18,563 bases of DNA. Source: an uncultured Clostridia bacterium. Its GTDB lineage: Bacteria > Bacillota > Clostridia > Oscillospirales > CAG-272. Below the pieces are notes generated by a model, which had not been told where the DNA came from, searched no databases, and saw only the letters and a program-made list of their open reading frames with translations. The stretch lies in contig CAJGEA010000020.1 in NCBI GenBank assembly GCA_904502015.1, forward strand, positions 1-18,563, read 5' to 3'. Made by a program: the position numbers and the translations under genes. The stretch's first letter is position 1. Each line of letters opens with the position of its first letter. Below, in pieces: positions 1 through 4,221 of this stretch.

Positions 1-74
1 GCGGGTGTAGTTCAATGGTAGAATCCCAGCCTTCCAAGCTGGTCGCGTGGGTTCGATTCCCATCACCCGCTCCA
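1..74 (+). tRNA. tRNA-Gly (anticodon TCC)
   Basis: A full cloverleaf is visible. The acceptor stem GCGGGTG pairs with CACCCGC, the anticodon stem is CCAGC/GCTGG, and the loop CTTCCAA carries anticodon TCC at 33-35. The T-arm has GGTTCGATTCC. The discriminator is T71 and the CCA end is encoded at 72-74. It is the first of a three-tRNA cluster whose promoter must lie upstream of the window. Confidence 0.97.
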
Positions 75-77
75 TCC

Positions 78-154
<77 letters not shown>

Positions 155-203
155 TCCTTTATTGGTTGCCACGCCCGCAAATCACCGTTCCCTTCCCCAT
201 TAT

Positions 204-281
204 GGTGGGTATAGCTCAGTTGGTTAGAGCGCCAGGTTGTGGCCCTGGAGGTCATGGGTTCGAATCCCACTACTCACCCCA
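204..281 (+). tRNA. tRNA-His (anticodon GTG)
   Basis: The acceptor stem GTGGGTA (205-211) pairs with TACTCAC (271-277). The anticodon stem CCAGG/CCTGG encloses TTGTGGC with anticodon GTG at 239-241. G204 sits at the -1 position opposite discriminator C278, the hallmark of histidine tRNA. CCA is encoded at 279-281. A terminator follows 9 nt later, closing the tRNA operon. Confidence 0.97.
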
Positions 282-284
282 TAG

Positions 285-316
285 AAAAAAGCACTTGCGA
301 GAGCAAGTGCTTTTTT
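285..316 (+). terminator. Rho-independent terminator of the tRNA operon
   Basis: A perfect 8-bp stem (GCACTTGC 291-298 with GCAAGTGC 303-310) closes a GAGA tetraloop. It is followed by T6 (311-316) and preceded by A6, so it could act in both directions. Confidence 0.95.
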
Positions 317-319
317 CAG

Positions 320-417
320 TAAAATTCGTTCCTGCGGAACGAGTGAAATACGCTAACGCGTGTGAAATCGCCTTCGGCAGTGAAATACGCCTGCGGCGTG
401 TGAAAGAACGAATTTTA
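320..417. repeat. Nested multi-hairpin GTGAAAT repeat element
   Basis: A perfect 12-bp inverted repeat (320-331 with 406-417) encloses four short hairpins: CGTTCC-TGC-GGAACG, ACGC-TAAC-GCGT, GCC-TTC-GGC and ACGCC-TGC-GGCGT. Each is followed by a spacer GTGAAAT or GTGAAAG, at 343, 362, 380 and 400. The first hairpin shares bases with the outer stem, so two folds compete. It resembles intergenic palindromic repeats common in gut Clostridia; that resemblance is from memory and was not searched. No coding content. Confidence 0.8.
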
Positions 418-508
418 TTCCACATTTGGCCGCCGGGAACATCGTTTCACTTTATTAGCTCATGAATGCCTCGTATGGAATCTTATGCAAAATGTTACGC
501 AAAATGTA
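418..508. other. Non-coding spacer before the small-RNA array
   Basis: AT-rich sequence between the GTGAAAT element and the first small-RNA promoter. I see no ribosome binding site with a credible reading frame, no hairpin with a T-tract, and no clear promoter. Confidence 0.5.
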
Positions 509-536
509 TTGGTATTTTTTAGAAACGTGCTATATT
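509..536 (+). promoter_or_regulatory. Promoter of small RNA unit 1
   Basis: The -35 is a weak TTGGTA (509-514), the spacer is 16 nt, and the -10 is TATATT (531-536). It is the least consensus-like promoter of the array. It ends 6 nt before the paired 5' end of the RNA. Confidence 0.6.
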
Positions 537-542
537 GTTCTT

Positions 543-617
543 GGATGCACAACCTGTGGCATTGGCAAGAGCCCCTTGGGGCACTCCCCTTTGCGATTCT
601 CGTTGTGCATCCTTTCT
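543..617 (+). ncRNA. Putative small RNA, array unit 1
   Basis: The expected transcript start falls at the first base of an 11-bp perfect closing stem (GGATGCACAAC 543-553 with GTTGTGCATCC 602-612), followed directly by TTTCT. The roughly 75-nt RNA would be sealed end to end by its own terminator stem. The interior contains a GC-rich arm (GAGCCCC against GGGGCACTC). There is no open reading frame with a ribosome binding site. Function unknown. Support comes from the promoter-stem-T-tract arrangement and its recurrence eight more times downstream. Confidence 0.7.
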
Positions 618-718
618 CTATGCACCTATCTCTTTCCTACCAATAGCAGGTTATTTTTTCGCGCACAAACATTATGTTGGTTTTCTAATCATGTTTTCGG
701 TATTTTTGAGTGGAAGGG

Positions 719-747
719 TTGACTTTCGAGCCGTTTTCCGCTATACT
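719..747 (+). promoter_or_regulatory. Promoter of small RNA unit 2
   Basis: TTGACT (719-724), 17-nt spacer, TATACT (742-747). The start is expected near 754-755, exactly where the paired 5' arm begins. Confidence 0.8.
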
Positions 748-754
748 ATTTTCA

Positions 755-842
755 GGGACACTCGCAGAACCGATTTGGACGTTGCATCGGGGGCATGGCT
801 ACTTAAGCCATGCACATCGATGAGCTGCGAGGTCTCTTTCTT
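755..842 (+). ncRNA. Putative small RNA, array unit 2
   Basis: The closing stem pairs GGGACACTCGCAG (755-767, one bulged A) with CTGCGAGGTCTC (825-836), followed by TTTCTT. The interior holds a strong 7-bp hairpin (GCATGGC 793-799 with GCCATGC 807-813), itself enclosed by CATCG/CGATG. At about 88 nt it is the longest member of the array. Same layout as its neighbours but unrelated sequence. Function unknown. Confidence 0.75.
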
Positions 843-964
843 ATTGTTCTGTACACCGATACAATGCGAAATAACCCGAAGAGTTTTGATCTTCCTATCA
901 GGAACAGCCTATATGACATAGTACGACTTCTCGCCAATCTGCATCTCTTCTCGATTTTTTTGCA
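843..964. other. Spacer between units 2 and 3
   Basis: AT-rich, non-coding. A small hairpin (GAAGA-GTTTTGA-TCTTC, 878-894) and an isolated TACAAT (860-865) are present, but the latter has no usable -35, so I do not call another unit here. Confidence 0.4.
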
Positions 965-993
965 TTGACATTCAACTCCTTTTGTAGTATACT
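965..993 (+). promoter_or_regulatory. Promoter of small RNA unit 3
   Basis: Consensus TTGACA (965-970), 17-nt spacer, TATACT (988-993). The paired 5' arm starts at 1000, 7 nt after the -10. Confidence 0.85.
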
Positions 994-999
994 GGTAAT

Positions 1000-1077
1000 G
1001 CAGAGGTGACCTTCGTCGCGGATACCCTCGCTCCTTCGGACGGTTGGCTCCGTAGTGAACGACAAGGCCGCCTCTGC
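1000..1077 (+). ncRNA. Putative small RNA, array unit 3 (atypical 3' end)
   Basis: The 5' arm GCAGAGGTGACCTT (1000-1013) pairs with AAGGCCGCCTCTGC (1064-1077) with one G-U pair and one mismatch. The stem is extended by GTCG/CGAC. This is the only unit whose closing stem is not followed by a T-tract. The transcript may continue to a weak hairpin at 1134-1147 followed by T-rich repeats, or the terminator may be lost. The 3' end is therefore uncertain. Confidence 0.6.
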
Positions 1078-1150
1078 CTCGATGCGCGCTTCCACCTCCT
1101 CGCTCGCATCGTCGTTCAGCCACCGGGGCACCTTCCGTAGGAACGGATCC

Positions 1151-1186
1151 TCGTTTTCCTCGTTTTCCTCGTTTCCCTCGTTTTCT
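1151..1186 (+). repeat. Tandem 9-nt repeat, TCGTTTTCC x4
   Basis: Four head-to-tail copies: TCGTTTTCC twice, then TCGTTTCCC and TCGTTTTCT. They lie between unit 3 and the unit 4 promoter, just after a 5-bp hairpin (TCCGT-AGGA-ACGGA, 1134-1147). The T-rich tract could act as a diffuse terminator for a longer unit 3 transcript. Confidence 0.8.
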
Positions 1187-1210
1187 TCATGCGATACCGA
1201 AAATTTTCTC

Positions 1211-1239
1211 TTGACAGAATTAGGATTTTTTGCTACAAT
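1211..1239 (+). promoter_or_regulatory. Promoter of small RNA unit 4
   Basis: TTGACA (1211-1216), 17-nt spacer, TACAAT (1234-1239). Start expected at about 1246. Confidence 0.85.
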
Positions 1240-1245
1240 ATTATC

Positions 1246-1313
1246 AAACGCAGAGCCGATGGGCGCGCTTGTCGCTTGACGAGGGTTCGCCGGATGTAAG
1301 CTCTGTGTTTTCT
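1246..1313 (+). ncRNA. Putative small RNA, array unit 4
   Basis: AACGCAGAGC (1247-1256) pairs with GCTCTGTGTT (1300-1309), with one G-U pair, and the T-rich tail TTCT follows. The interior folds as GGCG ... CGCC enclosing a 6-bp hairpin CTTGTC-GCTT-GACGAG. At about 68 nt it is the shortest unit. Function unknown. Confidence 0.75.
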
Positions 1314-1367
1314 AGGCCCAAATCCGAAAGCATATTGTCAGGAAGGTATCGAAGTATGTCCTTGCTA

Positions 1368-1396
1368 TTGACAAACTGAACGATTTGTGATATACT
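1368..1396 (+). promoter_or_regulatory. Promoter of small RNA unit 5
   Basis: TTGACA (1368-1373), 17-nt spacer, TATACT (1391-1396). The paired arm starts at 1403. Confidence 0.85.
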
Positions 1397-1402
1397 GTAT
1401 AT

Positions 1403-1475
1403 GTAAGCCGAGCGAGCATTGGATGCCTCCGAGTTTTCGGGGTGCGCCTGTGTGACGACCTCGGCTTGCTTTTTT
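1403..1475 (+). ncRNA. Putative small RNA, array unit 5
   Basis: GTAAGCCGAG (1403-1412) pairs with CTCGGCTTGC (1460-1469), with one G-U pair, and runs straight into T6 (1470-1475). This is the clearest intrinsic terminator of the array. About 73 nt; the interior contains a CCGA/TCGG hairpin. No protein-coding signal. Function unknown. Confidence 0.8.
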
Positions 1476-1599
1476 GTTCCAATACCTCGCGGGAAATACC
1501 GTCCCGGTCGATATAGCCTGCTTTTTCCAATACAAGATGCATTGCGGAGGGTTCATCCGCTTCGCGAGTGAAATTCTTGTTATTTTTTCACTTTCCCAC
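1476..1599. other. Spacer between units 5 and 6 with a GTGAAAT remnant
   Basis: Non-coding. The stretch around 1557-1574 (CCGCTTCGCGAGTGAAAT) looks like one hairpin plus spacer of the multi-hairpin element at 320-417. I see no other feature. Confidence 0.45.
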
Positions 1600-1628
1600 T
1601 TGACATTTGCCCAAAAGCATGTTATATT
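1600..1628 (+). promoter_or_regulatory. Promoter of small RNA unit 6
   Basis: TTGACA (1600-1605), 17-nt spacer, TATATT (1623-1628). The paired arm starts at 1635. Confidence 0.85.
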
Positions 1629-1634
1629 CTTCTT

Positions 1635-1706
1635 GAGAACATCTTTTCGTATGGCTGCTTGGGGATTGGACCCTCGTACCCCAGCGAAAAGGTGCTCTCC
1701 CTTTTT
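1635..1706 (+). ncRNA. Putative small RNA, array unit 6
   Basis: A 15-position closing stem, GAGAACATCTTTTCG (1635-1649) with CGAAAAGGTGCTCTC (1685-1699), has one mismatch and one G-U pair and is followed by CCTTTTT. The 35-nt interior contains GGGG ... CCCC. About 72 nt. Function unknown. Confidence 0.8.
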
Positions 1707-1795
1707 CGTTATAGCAAGGAGTCTGTGGTCGATTATAGCCCGTTGAACGTCTTGGTGAAATACGATTCCGGATTTATTCTGTTTTTTCAAAAAAG

Positions 1796-1824
1796 TTGAC
1801 AAAACCCTCCCGATATGCTATACT
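1796..1824 (+). promoter_or_regulatory. Promoter of small RNA unit 7
   Basis: TTGACA (1796-1801), 17-nt spacer, TATACT (1819-1824). From -35 to -10 it matches the unit 9 promoter (2121-2149) at 27 of 29 positions. Confidence 0.9.
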
Positions 1825-1830
1825 ATTAGC

Positions 1831-1902
1831 GAAGGATGTATCGTTCAATACCGAAGGCACCATGCTGCTGGAAGTTCTTTGCGATGCGTCCTTCTTCTTT
1901 TT
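1831..1902 (+). ncRNA. Putative small RNA, array unit 7
   Basis: GAAGGATGTATCG (1831-1843) pairs with CGATGCGTCCTTC (1882-1894) over 13 continuous positions, two of them G-U. TTCTTTTT follows. The 37-nt interior has no long obvious hairpin. Promoter and tail are near copies of those of unit 9, but the body is not. Function unknown. Confidence 0.8.
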
Positions 1903-1924
1903 ATTTCAAACATCAAACATTATG
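1893..1924 (+). repeat. 32-nt direct repeat after unit 7 (second copy at 2220-2251)
   Basis: Positions 1893-1924 and 2220-2251 are identical. They start inside the terminator T-tract and include CAAACATCAAACATTATG. A 13-nt piece of it (CAAACATTATGTT) also occurs at 666-678, downstream of unit 1. It marks duplication of array modules. Confidence 0.9.
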
Positions 1925-1964
1925 CTAATTTTCCAAATTTCCCTTGAGATTTTCTTCAAAGTCG

Positions 1965-1993
1965 TTGACAGAAGCCTTTTGATGTGCTATCAT
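1965..1993 (+). promoter_or_regulatory. Promoter of small RNA unit 8
   Basis: TTGACA (1965-1970), 17-nt spacer ending in GTGC as in units 7 and 9 (ATGC/GTGC), TATCAT (1988-1993). The paired arm starts at 2000. Confidence 0.85.
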
Positions 1994-1999
1994 ATCAGT

Positions 2000-2070
2000 A
2001 GAAGATCTGTCGTTAACACTTGCCAACCACTCATACAGTTGGTGATTAACTTGCGATAGGTCTTCTTTCT
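2000..2070 (+). ncRNA. Putative small RNA, array unit 8
   Basis: AGAAGATCTGTCG (2000-2012) pairs with CGATAGGTCTTCT (2054-2066) over 13 positions with two G-U pairs. TTCT follows. The interior adds TTAA/TTAA, CAC/GTG and CCAAC/GTTGG helices (2013-2049), giving one long bulged hairpin. About 71 nt. Function unknown. Confidence 0.8.
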
Positions 2071-2120
2071 AACATTCGTCACGCACCAAAACTTTATTTT
2101 AAGAAATTCCCTTAAAAGAG

Positions 2121-2149
2121 TTGACAAAACCCTCCCGCTGTGCTATACT
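2121..2149 (+). promoter_or_regulatory. Promoter of small RNA unit 9
   Basis: TTGACA (2121-2126), 17-nt spacer, TATACT (2144-2149). Near-identical to the unit 7 promoter. The paired arm starts at 2156. Confidence 0.9.
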
Positions 2150-2155
2150 GTCAAC

Positions 2156-2229
2156 AGAAGATGTACTCCAAGGGCCTTTAGAGCCCACAACGGCTATGAT
2201 TTTAGCTGAAGGAAGTACATCTTCTTTTT
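2156..2229 (+). ncRNA. Putative small RNA, array unit 9
   Basis: A perfect 12-bp closing stem, AGAAGATGTACT (2156-2167) with AGTACATCTTCT (2214-2225), runs into T5. The interior has two hairpins, GGGC/GCCC (2172-2186) and CGGCT/AGCTG (2191-2208), so the RNA would be a three-way junction. About 74 nt. Function unknown. Confidence 0.85.
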
Positions 2230-2270
2230 ATTTCAAACATCAAACATTATGTTAATTTCCCAACAATCTA

Positions 2271-2299
2271 TTGACAAATCTCGGCAAATATAGTATAAT
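2271..2299 (+). promoter_or_regulatory. Promoter of the XRE regulator gene
   Basis: TTGACA (2271-2276), 17-nt spacer, TATAAT (2294-2299): a perfect sigma-A consensus. The leader from about 2306 contains a small hairpin CACAT-GTTTCT-ATGTG (2315-2330) just before the ribosome binding site GAAAGGA (2332-2338). Confidence 0.9.
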
Positions 2300-2349
2300 A
2301 TATGTAGATTTCAACACATGTTTCTATGTGAGAAAGGATACATTATCTT

Positions 2350-3519
2350 ATGGAAACCAAGATCAAGATCGGCGAGAAGATTCGCCTGCTCCGCAAGAAA
2401 AACGACGTGACTCAGGACAAGCTGGCCGAGCATCTCGGCGTAACCCCTCAGGCGGTGTCCCGCTGGGAGTCGGGCGTGTGCTACCCCGACATGAACGCCC
2501 TGCCCGCCATTGCCGACTATTTCAGCGTGTCCATGGACGAGCTGCTCTGCTACAACAACGCTCAGAAGGAGCAGAAGGTCGCCGCCTATCTGGAGGAGGC
2601 CAACCTTCTCCTCGACCGCGACCGCGTCCCCGAGGCGTTGGAGCTGCTCCGCAACGCGATGGCGGACATCCCCTCGGACTATTCTCTCCAGCTCCAGACC
2701 GCGTCGGTTCTATCGCTGTACGCCGTTCTGCTCGCCGAGTCGGGCGGAGAGGGCGCGGAGCGCGAGAAGGCACGAGCCGCCATCAGCGCCGCGCTGGGCG
2801 AGGCGGTGTCCCTCTGCCGCCACATTCTGGACGACTGCACCGACGACGGTTTGCGCGACCAGACCAAGAAGACCCTCTGCGACATTTACGCCCATCAGCT
2901 CGGTGATAACGTCCAAGCGCAGGAGATCGCCAATCAGCTTCACAGCATGAGCTACTCTCAGGAGATTGTCAAGGCGACCGTGCTGACGGGCGAGGTCGCC
3001 TTCGGTCAGGCGCAGAAGAATTTGATTCTCTTTGCCGATAACATCTGGTGGCACCTCTACAACCTTGCCTGCGTGCCCGACATCTCCAAGGGGCGGTACA
3101 CCACCGCCGAGCAGATCGCCATTCTGGAAAAGGGCATTGAACTGTTCCAAGTCATTTTTGACGACCAGCCTCTGTTCTACGCCGACCGCCTGGCCAACTC
3201 CTACCGCCAACTCTCCATGCTCCATCTTTCGCAGGGACGCAGTACCGCGGCGCTGGAGGCATTTGAGTGCATGGTGGACTACGCCGTGGCCTTTGACGAG
3301 CGCCCCGACACCGCCACCTACTCCTCGGTTGCCATCAATCGCGTGGTCTACGATCGCGCCACCGACACCGAGGCGCGCGGTGTGAGCAAGTGCGCCCGCC
3401 TGCTCCGCGGCCAGTTTGCCGCCCGCATCTGGGCGCCCATTCGCTCGGATGCCCGATTCCGCGCCGCCGTCGCGCGTTTGATTGCGTGCGCCGAGGCACA
3501 TACTGATTCCGAGGCGTAA
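2350..3519 (+). CDS. XRE-family transcriptional regulator with helical C-terminal domain
   Basis: 389 aa. Residues about 5-65 form a classic XRE/Cro helix-turn-helix: IGEKIRLLRKKNDVTQDKLA, then the recognition-helix segment VTPQAVSRWESG and YPDMNALPAIADYFSVSMDELL. The remaining 320 residues are mostly alpha-helical with alternating Ala/Leu and resemble TPR-type repeats (for example EALELLRNAMADIPSDYSLQ, and ALEAFECMVDYAVAF near 300). No catalytic motif is seen. By family precedent it binds DNA as a dimer and uses the C-terminal domain to sense a peptide or protein. The start is supported by GAAAGGA 11 nt upstream. It has its own consensus promoter directly after the small-RNA array, so it is not on the same transcript. 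The membrane protein gene follows after 15 nt, probably in the same operon. Ligand and targets unknown. Confidence 0.9.
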   Translation: METKIKIGEKIRLLRKKNDVTQDKLAEHLGVTPQAVSRWESGVCYPDMNALPAIADYFSVSMDELLCYNNAQKEQKVAAYLEEANLLLDRDRVPEALELLRNAMADIPSDYSLQLQTASVLSLYAVLLAESGGEGAEREKARAAISAALGEAVSLCRHILDDCTDDGLRDQTKKTLCDIYAHQLGDNVQAQEIANQLHSMSYSQEIVKATVLTGEVAFGQAQKNLILFADNIWWHLYNLACVPDISKGRYTTAEQIAILEKGIELFQVIFDDQPLFYADRLANSYRQLSMLHLSQGRSTAALEAFECMVDYAVAFDERPDTATYSSVAINRVVYDRATDTEARGVSKCARLLRGQFAARIWAPIRSDARFRAAVARLIACAEAHTDSEA

Positions 3520-3534
3520 TCGGAGGCGATACTC

Positions 3535-4122
3535 ATGCGGAACCGACAACCCACCCGCGAGATCATTACAAAAGAGGCCATCCAACGAGATCTTTTGCGC
3601 GAATCCAAGCACGTCTACCCTCTGCTGATCGTGGGTCTGCCACTGGATGCCCTGTGCTGTACCATTCTCATCGCCGCAGGCTTTGGCGTTATGCCCTCAA
3701 GAAAGCTGGTGTCCGAGATGGTCGCAGAATCGGATCCCTTGTTCGTCTTCCCCATCCTGCTTGCGGTTTTCGCCTTTTTGACGGCAGCCGCTTTGATCGT
3801 GATCCCCATTGTCTGGCTAACCAGAATGATTTTTCAGGACTCGCTTATTCGAAGTGGTAAATTCTCCATTGTGGAGGATGAGTTGGTCAACATGGTTCGC
3901 CGAGAGCCTTATCGCAGTTTCTACTCCCGCCGTACTCAGTATCAGGACGTTTTCTACTTTTGGAAATCCGGACGGTACGTGGTATCGGGCCTCGACGGCA
4001 GTGCGTTTGATTATTCGGCAGAGGGTGACACGTTCTACGTCGTGATTCTTGACCATTCCAAACACCGCGCACGGGAGCGAGGACAAACCAAAAAAGAAGC
4101 CCTCCCCTCTGCGCGTCTATAA
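3535..4122 (+). CDS. Hypothetical small membrane protein with two transmembrane segments
   Basis: 195 aa, family not recognised. Two hydrophobic segments, about residues 28-52 and 68-96, are joined by a short extracytoplasmic loop. A C-terminal soluble part of about 100 residues (from about 97) is rich in Arg, Tyr and Phe and contains REPYRSFYSRRTQYQDVFYF. GGAGG at 3522-3526, 8 nt before the ATG, fixes the start. Only 15 nt separate it from the XRE gene, so it is likely co-transcribed. An XRE regulator followed by a small two-pass membrane protein is a common arrangement in Firmicutes, often of unknown role. A sensor or partner role for the regulator is inference only. Confidence 0.8.
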   Translation: MRNRQPTREIITKEAIQRDLLRESKHVYPLLIVGLPLDALCCTILIAAGFGVMPSRKLVSEMVAESDPLFVFPILLAVFAFLTAAALIVIPIVWLTRMIFQDSLIRSGKFSIVEDELVNMVRREPYRSFYSRRTQYQDVFYFWKSGRYVVSGLDGSAFDYSAEGDTFYVVILDHSKHRARERGQTKKEALPSARL

Positions 4123-4169
4123 CACAAAGATTTACGAATACCGAATACAAGGAAACAACTTGAATCCCC

Positions 4170-4199
4170 CCTCGGCGGCTCCCGTGCGGGCCGCCGAGG
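4170..4199 (+). terminator. GC-rich hairpin in the copA leader
   Basis: A 9-bp perfect stem, CCTCGGCGG (4170-4178) with CCGCCGAGG (4191-4199), encloses a GC-rich 12-nt loop. No T-tract follows, and the ribosome binding site of the copper ATPase (AAAGGAG 4207-4213) begins 8 nt later. It may be a weak terminator of the preceding operon or a structure controlling translation of the ATPase. Confidence 0.5.
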
Positions 4200-4221
4200 A
4201 TTCCCATGAAAGGAGCTTGCC

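Noticed and set aside
860..894. A further small-RNA unit between units 2 and 3
   Set aside because: There is a TACAAT and a 5-bp hairpin, but no -35 at the right distance and no T-tract.
535..921. Open frames of 80-145 codons within the small-RNA array (for example 535-921 and 1365-1802)
   Set aside because: They cross several promoters and terminators, lack ribosome binding sites and show no protein-like composition.
1151..1186. CRISPR-like or coding meaning of the TCGTTTTCC repeats
   Set aside because: The unit is only 9 nt with no spacers; it is a simple tandem repeat.
509..2230. CRISPR array
   Set aside because: The period is irregular (about 150-250 nt), there is no constant repeat with unique spacers, and each unit has its own promoter and terminator; no cas gene is present.
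509..2230. Integron attC cassette array
   Set aside because: The variable palindromes recall attC sites, but there are no cassette genes, no consistent core sites, and no integrase; the promoter and T-tract positions fit RNA genes better.
2710..3612. Long minus-strand frame opposite the XRE regulator
   Set aside because: Low-complexity Gly/Val/Ala translation, no ribosome binding site, fully antisense to a gene with clear domains.
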